Source of the DNA: Clostridia bacterium
Lineage (GTDB): Bacteria > Bacillota > Clostridia > Oscillospirales > CAG-272
Direction: 5' to 3'
DNA length: 9,260 nucleotides
Assembly: GCA_017420845.1 (NCBI GenBank)
Contig: JAFQOC010000099.1
Span: 1-9,260 of the forward strand
Shown here: piece by piece, positions 1-4,952 of the stretch
Layout of the letters: each line of letters opens with the position of its first letter
Numbering within the stretch: the stretch's first letter is position 1
Translations under genes and position numbers: made by a program
The notes under the pieces: generated by a model
Told to the model about the DNA's origin: nothing
Seen by the model: the letters and a program-made list of their open reading frames with translations, nothing else
The model's database searches: none

Positions 1-453
1 CTCCGATACGGTGACCTCAAGCACTACCTCGACACGGGCATCCACCCCGAGGGGCTGTCCTACATCGACGAGCAGGTGCTTCGCGAGATCGACTACTACC
101 GCTCCCACGAGACGGTGGAGCCGAGAGTCTACGTCAGCTATATGCGTAATGCCTACCACGGGCGTGAGGATCCCTCCTTCCGCCTCACCTTTGACAGCGA
201 TATCCTCACCCGCCGCTACGACCTGGATCTCACTCTGGGCCGCTACGGCACCTCCATCCTCACCGAGGGTACCACCCTTCTGGAGGTCAAGTTCGCGGGA
301 GCCGTTCCCTTCTGGTTCTGCCGCGTCATGAGCGACTTCGGCCTGTCCTTCCACACCTTCTCCAAGGTGGGTACAGACTTCAAACTCTATACCTACGAGA
401 AAGCCTGTACCGAGCATCCCGACGAAGACCACTACCTGCGACTGATACATTGA
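1..453 (+). CDS. VTC-domain polyphosphate polymerase-like protein, C-terminal part (5' truncated by window)
   Basis: The reading frame is open from base 1 to a TGA at 451-453, giving the last 150 residues of a longer protein. The stretch SFRLTFDSDI (visible residues 59-68), the LLEVKF strand (93-98) and the closing FSKVG (120-124) match the pattern of the VTC domain, the tunnel-shaped domain that polymerises ATP gamma-phosphate into polyphosphate in yeast Vtc4. In that family basic residues (here R61, K97, K122) line the tunnel and a glutamate (here probably E95) helps bind metal. These assignments are from pattern memory, not alignment. The start lies outside the window; bacterial homologues usually have roughly 230-300 residues, so about half is missing. 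A DUF4956 membrane protein follows after 19 bases, the usual partner of bacterial VTC proteins, which supports the call. Whether the bacterial protein truly makes polyphosphate is not shown here. Confidence 0.85.
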   Translation, partial: LRYGDLKHYLDTGIHPEGLSYIDEQVLREIDYYRSHETVEPRVYVSYMRNAYHGREDPSFRLTFDSDILTRRYDLDLTLGRYGTSILTEGTTLLEVKFAGAVPFWFCRVMSDFGLSFHTFSKVGTDFKLYTYEKACTEHPDEDHYLRLIH

Positions 454-472
454 ATTTGGAGGAATCTTTACC

Positions 473-1150
473 ATGAATCACATTCTGAAATCCATTGATA
501 TCACCGTCATCACCCTGGGCCGCGCCCTCACCGTCATGGGCTGTGCCCTGGCCCTCTCGGTGGCCATCATGCTGGTCTACATGTTCACCCACCGCCGCAC
601 CGGCTTCCGCCCCGCCATGCTCTTCACCATGATGCTGCTGGGCCCCGCCGTGGCCATCATCGTCATCTGTATCGGCTCCAATATCGCCCGCGCCATCTCC
701 ATCGGCGGCGGTCTGGCGCTGATCCGCTTCCGTAACACGGTGGAGGATCCCCGCGACATCATCTACTACTACATCTCCATCGCCGCCGGTATCGCCTGCG
801 GCGTGGGCTTCATCGGCTTCGGCGCCATCGCCGTCGGCATCCTGCTCCTCTTCATCGTCCTGCTCAACCTCATCGGCATCGACCGCTTCGGCGGCACCGG
901 CAAGCGCCTCCGCATCCTCATTCCCGAGTCCCTGGACTACGACGGCGTTTTCGACCCCGTGCTGAAGACCTACTGCCGCTACTACCACCTCAACCGCATT
1001 AAGACCCAGGACTACGGCACCCTCCTGGAGCTGGACTACCGCATCGTCATGAAGAACAAGAAGCAGGAAAAGGTCTTTATCGACGAGCTCCGTATGCGTA
1101 ACGGCAACCTGAATATTTCTCTGGTGCAGAATACCATGGAGACGCTGTAA
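473..1150 (+). CDS. DUF4956 domain-containing membrane protein
   Basis: This 225-residue protein has an N-terminal membrane half and a soluble C-terminal half. Hydrophobic segments lie at about residues 14-38, 48-70, 97-114 and 115-134. The loop after the second one contains SIGGGLALIRFRNTVEDPRD (residues 76-95), the hallmark of DUF4956 (small-residue run, IRFRN, then DPRD). The C-terminal 90 residues are charged and probably cytosolic. The start is set by GGAGGA at 458-463, nine bases before the ATG. It sits 19 bases behind the VTC-domain gene and both end at the terminator at 1172-1197, so they are probably co-transcribed. DUF4956 proteins commonly neighbour VTC-domain and CotH-kinase genes. 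Their biochemical role is unknown; a membrane partner of the VTC protein is a reasonable inference only. Confidence 0.9.
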   Translation: MNHILKSIDITVITLGRALTVMGCALALSVAIMLVYMFTHRRTGFRPAMLFTMMLLGPAVAIIVICIGSNIARAISIGGGLALIRFRNTVEDPRDIIYYYISIAAGIACGVGFIGFGAIAVGILLLFIVLLNLIGIDRFGGTGKRLRILIPESLDYDGVFDPVLKTYCRYYHLNRIKTQDYGTLLELDYRIVMKNKKQEKVFIDELRMRNGNLNISLVQNTMETL

Positions 1151-1171
1151 GGCGTTGATACATAAGGGAAG

Positions 1172-1197
1172 ACCACTCCGGGAAGGGGTGGTTTTTC
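1172..1197 (+). terminator. Rho-independent terminator after the VTC/DUF4956 unit
   Basis: ACCACTCC (1172-1179) pairs with GGGGTGGT (1185-1192), with one G-U wobble, around a five-base loop. A T tract at 1192-1196 follows directly. It begins 21 bases after the DUF4956 stop codon. Confidence 0.88.
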
Positions 1198-1203
1198 TGT
1201 TGA

Positions 1204-1218
1204 ATGCAAAATGCAAAA
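1204..1218. repeat. Two-copy heptamer repeat ATGCAAA
   Basis: ATGCAAA occurs twice head to tail (1204-1210 and 1211-1217) and is followed by another A. It lies between a terminator and a promoter and has no visible coding role. It may be a short form of an AT-rich simple repeat. Confidence 0.5.
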
Positions 1219-1246
1219 TTGGGGAACGGATGCGGGGTGTAATGAG

Positions 1247-1275
1247 TTGACAGGAGGGGCGGGGTGTGGTATAAT
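1247..1275 (+). promoter_or_regulatory. Consensus sigma-A promoter with extended -10, upstream of the YcxB-like trio
   Basis: TTGACA (1247-1252) and TATAAT (1270-1275) are both perfect matches, separated by exactly 17 bases. TG at 1267-1268 adds an extended -10 element. The predicted transcript start is near 1282, leaving a leader of about 100 bases before the ATG at 1384. The leader can form two mutually exclusive short hairpins (1324-1339 and 1334-1345), both weak. Confidence 0.9.
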
Positions 1276-1383
1276 GAGGTAGAGCGCCTCGCAAAAAATG
1301 TCAACTTTTTTCACAAATCTTGTAAGGTTTCGCCACCTTTTGGTGTCTTATATTGTGTACCCCTCTTTGAAAGGAGAAAACAT

Positions 1384-1923
1384 ATGGAAATCAAAAACAC
1401 CACGTCCTACACCTACGACGTCCTTATGGAATTCAACCGCCAGCACAAGCGAAAATTGTTCCGGGCGATCAGCATCATCTTTTTCGTGGCAACCGTTGCC
1501 ATGCTCGCCGCCATGTTGGGCAATCTCATCCTGTGTGCCGTCGGCATCATGGAACTCTTTGACGTGCAAATTCGGAGTATGGCTTTGCTCTACGCCACCC
1601 TAAGCATCTTCCTGCTCCTGTTCCCCCGCCTCCACAGGCGCAAGTTCTGCCGCAAGCAGGCAGCGATTCACTCGGTGGAGAATTACGTCTTTACGCAAGA
1701 GGGCTTCGAGAATATCTCCACCTCGGACACGGGCAACGTACAAGGACAGTACAAGTACGACGTCATCGTAAACGTCACGGAATCCGACCACGCCTTCTAT
1801 CTCTACATTGCCCCGGGCGCCGCCCTCATCGTCGCCAAGGACGGCTTCACCGAAGGCACCGAAAACGATTTCCGCCTGCTTTTGAGGACGGTCATCGACC
1901 CCAAAAAGCTCCATATTGATTGA
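1384..1923 (+). CDS. YcxB-like small membrane protein, tandem copy 1
   Basis: The protein has 179 residues. It starts with MEIKNTTSYTYD, carries two hydrophobic segments at about residues 26-55 and 64-82, then a basic stretch (PRLHRRKFCRKQ, 81-92) and a soluble C-terminal domain of about 85 residues. That domain runs YVFTQEGFEN, then Y-KYDVI-NVTES, YLYIAPGAALIVAKDGF and FRLLLRTV. This order (an 'e-f' strand, a kink, then an 'I-K-F' strand and a final helix) resembles the YcxB-like family, a membrane-anchored family of unknown function in Firmicutes. The start is fixed by AAGGAG at 1371-1376, seven bases upstream. An in-frame extension back to 1264 would run through the promoter and is not used. 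It is the first gene of three paralogues, 20 bases ahead of the second. The function is not known. Confidence 0.82.
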   Translation: MEIKNTTSYTYDVLMEFNRQHKRKLFRAISIIFFVATVAMLAAMLGNLILCAVGIMELFDVQIRSMALLYATLSIFLLLFPRLHRRKFCRKQAAIHSVENYVFTQEGFENISTSDTGNVQGQYKYDVIVNVTESDHAFYLYIAPGAALIVAKDGFTEGTENDFRLLLRTVIDPKKLHID

Positions 1924-2520
1924 GTATCGCGAAAGGAACCGCCATGGAAATCAAAAACACCACCGCCTACACCCACGATTGCCTTCTGGAATTCAACAAT
2001 TCCTTCCGCAAAAAGTCCCGCAAGCTGACCAACGTCCTGTCCATCGTGGCTGTGAGTATGCTACTCCTGTTGCTTCTGATGCAGGGACTCCTCATCCTCA
2101 TGGGGGAGAAGCCGGTTCTGGGGGGCACCTCCCTCGCCTACGTCGCGGCCATCATCCTCCTGTACGCCGTCACGCAGATCGCTACCCTCCTGCTCACCAA
2201 GCGCACCGTCCGCAAGCAGGCCGCCATGGAGAACGTCACCGACTATCTCTTCACCGAGGAGGGCTTCGAGCAGTCCACGGTCTCCAAGACTCATAGAACG
2301 CAGGAGCAATGCCCCTACAGTATGCTGACAAGTGTCACCGAGTCCGAGCGGTATTTCTACCTCTTCATCAACCCCCGCGCCGCCCACATCGTGTCCAAAA
2401 ACGGCTTCACCGAGGGTACCGAGCGGGACTTCCGCCTCCTCCTCCGCACCGTCATCGACCCCCAAAAGCTCCATATTCATTGAGTATCACGAAAGGAACC
2501 GCTATGGAAATCAAAAACCA
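1902..2520 (+). repeat. Repeated gene junctions of the YcxB-like tandem, 560-base period
   Basis: The sequence from the last codons of one copy across the linker into the first codons of the next is repeated at 1902-1960 and 2462-2520, offset by exactly 560 bases. The two 20-base linkers (1924-1943 and 2484-2503) differ at only two positions by eye. The gene ends and starts are therefore much more alike than the gene middles. This marks the array as arising by tandem duplication. Confidence 0.88.
1944..2483 (+). CDS. YcxB-like small membrane protein, tandem copy 2
   Basis: The protein has 179 residues, the same length as copy 1. The first eight residues (MEIKNTTA) and the end (KNGFTEGTERDFRLLLRTV to LHIH) match copy 1 almost exactly, while the two membrane segments (about 30-54 and 63-85) differ strongly. 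The loop between them carries GEKPVLGGTS, and the post-membrane motif KQAAMENVTDYLFTEEGFEQ parallels copy 1. The region around residues 111-124 (STVSKTHRTQEQCP) is divergent. The ribosome site is the AAAGG at 1932-1936 in the 20-base linker, and the start ATG lies seven bases after it. There is no terminator between the copies, so all three should be on one mRNA. The family is as for copy 1; the function is unknown. Confidence 0.82.
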   Translation: MEIKNTTAYTHDCLLEFNNSFRKKSRKLTNVLSIVAVSMLLLLLLMQGLLILMGEKPVLGGTSLAYVAAIILLYAVTQIATLLLTKRTVRKQAAMENVTDYLFTEEGFEQSTVSKTHRTQEQCPYSMLTSVTESERYFYLFINPRAAHIVSKNGFTEGTERDFRLLLRTVIDPQKLHIH

Positions 2521-3025
2521 CACCCCCTACACCTACGACGCGCTCATGGCATTTTCCAAGCATCAGGCCGCCAGCCCCGAAGGTAAGAAAAGCCACTGGT
2601 TTTTCCTGGCGGTGGGCATTCTCAATACCGTGGGTCTGATTCGGTACGGGTTGCATCTGCTGATGGGAAACAGAACTCCCTTGTACTGCCTGGTATTCGC
2701 GAGCTTGGTTTTCGCGGAGATCTGCTTTTTCATTGTTCTCTTCGCGCCGCAGATCCGAGCCAAACGGATCGCAAAGCGGTGCGCAACCGTTTCCTACAAC
2801 TTCACCGAGGAAGGGCTTACACACAACGCAAAAAACGGTGAGATCGCTTCCCTCTCCTATGACGGTATTTTGAAGGTCACCGAATCCCCCGACTACTATT
2901 TTCTCTACATAGCTGAAGCGGATGCCCACATCGTCCGAAAGGACGGCTTCACCGAGGGTAACGAAGACGATTTCCGTACCCTCCTCCGCACCGTCATCGA
3001 CCCCCAAAAGCTCCATATCCAATAA
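2504..3025 (+). CDS. YcxB-like small membrane protein, tandem copy 3
   Basis: The protein has 173 residues, six shorter than the other two. It shares the same start (MEIKNHTPYTYDALMAF) and the same end (KDGFTEGNEDDFRTLLRTV to LHIQ). Hydrophobic segments lie at about 31-55 and 59-82, followed by a basic stretch (RAKRIAKR, 85-92). The C-terminal domain keeps FTEEGL, YDGILKVTES and YFLYIAEADAHIV, so the core pattern is intact, but the middle of the gene is more diverged and visibly less GC-biased than in copies 1 and 2. The linker ribosome site (AAAGG, 2492-2496) is the same as in copy 2. A strong hairpin terminator starts a few bases after the TAA stop. It is probably the last gene of the unit. 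Confidence 0.8.
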   Translation: MEIKNHTPYTYDALMAFSKHQAASPEGKKSHWFFLAVGILNTVGLIRYGLHLLMGNRTPLYCLVFASLVFAEICFFIVLFAPQIRAKRIAKRCATVSYNFTEEGLTHNAKNGEIASLSYDGILKVTESPDYYFLYIAEADAHIVRKDGFTEGNEDDFRTLLRTVIDPQKLHIQ

Positions 3026-3027
3026 CG

Positions 3028-3066
3028 AAAAAAGGTGTCTCGCCCCATCGGGTAAGACACTTTTTT
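3028..3066. terminator. Probably bidirectional terminator between the YcxB-like trio and the PstS-like unit
   Basis: GTGTCT (3035-3040) pairs with AGACAC (3055-3060). An inner CCC/GGG stem and a short CATC loop sit between them. An A run (3028-3033) precedes the stem and a T run (3061-3066) follows it, so transcripts from either strand would end in U. The trio ends just to the left and the minus-strand PstS-like gene ends at 3199, which fits a shared convergent terminator. Confidence 0.87.
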
Positions 3067-3089
3067 GCTTTCATCGTCACCGACTGAAT

Positions 3090-3183
3090 GGGCGCACACG
3101 CAGGTGCGCCCCTACCCGTTTTCCAGAAGACAAGTGCGGTCGGATAATGGATATTCGGTAGGGGCGCACCTATGTGTGCGCCC
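3090..3183. repeat. Inverted pair of intergenic hairpin repeats
   Basis: Two elements of about 29 bases, at 3090-3118 and 3156-3183, are reverse complements of each other apart from one single-base gap and two adjacent mismatches. Each element is itself a hairpin: GGGCGCAC pairs with GTGCGCCC around a six-base loop (stems 3090-3097/3104-3111 and 3162-3169/3176-3183). Both carry the flanking CTACCG or CGGTAG edge. Modular palindromes of this style are scattered through intergenic regions of GC-rich gut Clostridia. It is not a gene and holds no clear open frame. Confidence 0.8.
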
Positions 3184-3198
3184 GCATATTTGAAAACA

Positions 3199-4203
3199 TC
3201 ATGATTGAATCCCCACGTACCCGGAACCTTCCACGATCCTCTGCCCCTCCTCGGTCAGCATCCAATCCACGAAGGCCTGCACGTTGGGGTTTTCCTCCCC
3301 CTTGCGGGTAACGGCGTACAGCTCGTTGATGATGGGGTAAGAGCCGTTCTTGATGTTCTCGGTGTCGGGATAGACCCCGTCCAGAGCCAGGAGCTTTACC
3401 CCGCCCTCGGGGGAGTCTTTCCCCACCATGCCCTCCACGTAGAAGCGGAAGGAGAAGCCGATGGAGCGACCCATAAAGGTGAGATAGTCGGTCTTCACGG
3501 GGGTGTCCCCCATGAAGTTCAGGAGGGCGGACTGACTGCCGCTCCCCGCGTTTCTCTGGAGGACGGCGATGTGGGTGTTGTCGCCTCCCACCTCCGACCA
3601 GTTGCGGTACTGTCCCGCGTAGATGCCCCGCAGTTGCTCGGTGGTGAGACCGTCCACGGGGTTGTCCTTGTTGACGAAGAACACGAAGGCTTCCCGGCCG
3701 ATGGGGGTGAATTCCAGCTCCACGCCCTTCTCCTTGGCGTAGGCCAGCTGCTCCTCCGAGGGGGCCACGCAGATGGCGATATCCACGGTGCCGTCCACGA
3801 TGCCCTTGTAGGCGCCGCGGGTGTTGGTGTACTGTAACGCGCTGTCGGGGGTGAAGTTTTCGCCGTCGAAGCAGACGCTGTCGGCGGGGTAGACGGCGTT
3901 GACGAAGCCCGAGAAGATGGGGTAGAGGGCCGCCGCGCCGTCGATGACGGGGAGGTCTTCGGTGAGCTTCAGGGAGCCGTCGATCTTGGTGATTTTTGAG
4001 TCCTCCTCAAAGGGCAGGTAGGCCCCCAGCTCCACCGACTTGGCCTGCATCCCCTCGCTGGTCGCGGGAAGACAGCGGCGGGTGAAGACGAAGAAGACGG
4101 TGAGGTTCAGCATCACGAACAGCAAAACCAGCGTGCCGAGGGAGAGGAGCTGGCCCGTGAGCTTGCGGCGGTCGAGGGGGGCTTTTTCGGTGGTCTTGGC
4201 CAT
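3199..4203 (-). CDS. Membrane-anchored PstS-like (phosphate-type) substrate-binding protein
   Basis: The protein has 334 residues: a short basic N-terminus, one membrane segment (about 19-41), then a periplasmic-binding-protein fold facing outside. Diagnostic stretches are DGAAALYPIFSGFVNAVYP (88-106), IGREAFVFFVNKDNP followed by GLTTEQLRGIYAGQYRNWSEVGG in the middle, and RNAGSGSQSAL, the loop that in PstS proteins helps bind phosphate. The end (FVDWMLTEEGQRIVEGSGYVGI) is the usual C-terminal helix and tail. The family feeds oxyanions, mostly phosphate, to ABC transporters. Two oddities stand out. There is no lipobox, so it appears to be anchored by an uncleaved helix. The position that usually holds Ser or Thr after DG is Ala-Ala-Ala. 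No PstC, PstA or PstB gene is next to it, so phosphate as ligand is unproven. Its ribosome site, AAGGAGG, lies inside the end of the 46-residue gene upstream. Confidence 0.85.
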   Translation of the reverse strand: MAKTTEKAPLDRRKLTGQLLSLGTLVLLFVMLNLTVFFVFTRRCLPATSEGMQAKSVELGAYLPFEEDSKITKIDGSLKLTEDLPVIDGAAALYPIFSGFVNAVYPADSVCFDGENFTPDSALQYTNTRGAYKGIVDGTVDIAICVAPSEEQLAYAKEKGVELEFTPIGREAFVFFVNKDNPVDGLTTEQLRGIYAGQYRNWSEVGGDNTHIAVLQRNAGSGSQSALLNFMGDTPVKTDYLTFMGRSIGFSFRFYVEGMVGKDSPEGGVKLLALDGVYPDTENIKNGSYPIINELYAVTRKGEENPNVQAFVDWMLTEEGQRIVEGSGYVGIQS

Positions 4204-4204
4204 A

Positions 4205-4345
4205 TCAGTACCCCTCCTTTGCCACGTAGGTGATGATGGACACGTTGCTGTGGAGGTAGGCGGTATAGGCCACCAGAGCCGTGGTGGTCAGCATTCCCAG
4301 AGCCAGGACCAGGGCGACGAGGCGGCGGTAGATCTTATCGGTCAT
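4205..4345 (-). CDS. 46-residue single-helix membrane protein (small ORF)
   Basis: This short frame reads MTDKIYRRLVALVLALGMLT at its N-terminus, then a hydrophobic run to about residue 30 and a polar tail ending VAKEGY. It has a good ribosome site (AAAGGAG, near 4355-4361) nine bases before the ATG. Its TGA stop (4207-4205) lies one base before the ATG of the PstS-like gene, whose AAGGAGG site falls within this frame's last codons. That arrangement argues for real translation and coupling. The segment could be a signal anchor or a signal peptide; no lipobox is seen. I do not recognise the family. It sits between a three-helix protein and the binding protein, so it may be a small accessory subunit, but that is inference. 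Confidence 0.72.
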   Translation of the reverse strand: MTDKIYRRLVALVLALGMLTTTALVAYTAYLHSNVSIITYVAKEGY

Positions 4346-4379
4346 GGTGAGATTCTCCTTTACTTTCAATGGCTTTTCG

Positions 4380-4706
4380 TCACATATGGCTGATGGCGCA
4401 GGCGAAGAAGGCGAAGAGCAGGGCGATCATGATGGCGAGGAAGATGAGCAGGACGACCGAGGTCTTCAGGCGGTGCTTCAGCGCGGGGAGGTCGTCATCC
4501 CCCCGCTTCTTGGCGCGGAGGAAGAGGACCAGGGAGAGGATGAACCAGGTCGGGATGGCCACGGGCAAGAGCAGAGCGGTGGCGATGAGCAGGCCGTTCC
4601 AGATGCTGTACCCGACGGTCCCCACGACGGTAATGGCGGCGTACAGGACGGCGAAGATAATGGCGAAAACTTTGGTGGACAGGCGGATGATGCGGTTTTG
4701 TTCCAT
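4380..4706 (-). CDS. 108-residue three-helix membrane protein of unknown function
   Basis: The protein starts MEQNRIIRLSTK and has hydrophobic segments at about residues 12-33, 38-63 and 81-105. A charged loop between the second and third (RAKKRGDDDLPALKHRLK, 64-81) is probably cytosolic, and the tail is very short (CAISHM). The start is set by AAAGGAG at 4720-4714, seven bases upstream, with an extended -10 promoter just beyond. A longer in-frame start at 4883 would run through both promoters and is rejected. It is the first gene of a three-gene unit with the 46-residue protein (34 bases downstream) and the PstS-like protein. I do not recognise the family. Confidence 0.8.
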   Translation of the reverse strand: MEQNRIIRLSTKVFAIIFAVLYAAITVVGTVGYSIWNGLLIATALLLPVAIPTWFILSLVLFLRAKKRGDDDLPALKHRLKTSVVLLIFLAIMIALLFAFFACAISHM

Positions 4707-4734
4707 GGTGATGCTCCTTTCGGGTGATGGCTTC

Positions 4735-4763
4735 ATTATAGCATACTTTCCCGCCTTTGGCGA
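4735..4763 (-). promoter_or_regulatory. Proximal extended -10 promoter of the PstS-like unit
   Basis: On the minus strand TGCTATAAT gives a perfect -10 (4740-4735) with an extended TG. The -35 region (about 4758-4763) has only a poor match (TCGCCA or TTCGCC). The predicted start is near 4728, about 22 bases before the first codon. A strong -10 with a weak -35 is the kind of promoter that often depends on an activator. Confidence 0.72.
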
Positions 4764-4769
4764 AAAAGT
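4745..4769 (-). other. Eleven-pair hairpin in the leader between the two promoters
   Basis: As minus-strand RNA, ACUUUUUCGCC pairs with GGCGGGAAAGU around an AAA loop, with two adjacent G-U wobbles. No U run follows, so it is not a terminator. It overlaps the proximal promoter's spacer and would lie in the leader of transcripts from the distal promoter. Confidence 0.55.
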
Positions 4770-4802
4770 GGGATAATCGGTCGCGTTTTGGGATGATCGG
4801 TC
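4770..4802. repeat. Direct repeat with 20-base period between two promoters (possible operator)
   Basis: GGGATAATCGGTC (4770-4782) and GGGATGATCGGTC (4790-4802) differ at one base and are offset by exactly 20 bases, about two helical turns. They lie at roughly -42 to -54 and -62 to -74 from the proximal transcript start, where activator sites are usual, and just downstream of the distal start. No regulator gene for them is seen in the window. Confidence 0.65.
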
Positions 4803-4814
4803 TTGGGTGACTCC

Positions 4815-4843
4815 ATTGTACCACCCCTTGGGAGGGCTGTCAA
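4815..4843 (-). promoter_or_regulatory. Distal sigma-A promoter of the PstS-like unit
   Basis: On the minus strand TTGACA (4843-4838) and TACAAT (4820-4815) are separated by 17 bases, with a TG extension before the -10. The predicted start is near 4808, giving a leader of about 100 bases. An inverted repeat, CCCCTTG (4824-4830) and CAAGGGG (4841-4847), covers the -35 element and much of the spacer, where a repressor dimer could bind. Confidence 0.8.
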
Positions 4844-4886
4844 GGGGATCAGGCCATTCTTCATGATTCTTCATACTCTCCACCGC

Positions 4887-4933
4887 GAAAAAAGCAGGGT
4901 GCCTCCCGCCTGTATGGCAGAGACACCCTGCTT
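4887..4933 (-). terminator. Strong terminator after the lipoprotein gene
   Basis: On the minus strand AAGCAGGGTG (4933-4924) pairs perfectly with CACCCTGCTT (4901-4892). A further imperfect inner stem continues toward an ATACA loop. A run of six U residues follows (4893-4888). It begins about 20 bases after the lipoprotein stop codon. Confidence 0.92.
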
Positions 4934-4952
4934 GGTGTATGACCGTATCGAA

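Noticed and set aside
380..1294. Minus-strand open frame of 304 codons opposite the DUF4956 gene
   Set aside because: It is a low-complexity His/Asp/Gly-rich translation antisense to a clear conserved gene, so it is a shadow.
1264..1383. Longer start for YcxB-like copy 1
   Set aside because: The extension overlaps the -10 element and leader, has no counterpart in copies 2 and 3, and a good ribosome site sits just before the ATG at 1384.
3090..3183. CRISPR array
   Set aside because: There are only two units, in inverted rather than direct orientation, with one spacer and no cas genes.
4770..4802. Pho box
   Set aside because: The repeat period is 20 bases and the sequence does not match the known 11-base-spaced PhoB or PhoP direct repeats.
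4707..4883. Longer start for the 108-residue membrane protein
   Set aside because: It would read through two promoters and the direct repeats, while AAAGGAG lies seven bases before the ATG at 4706.
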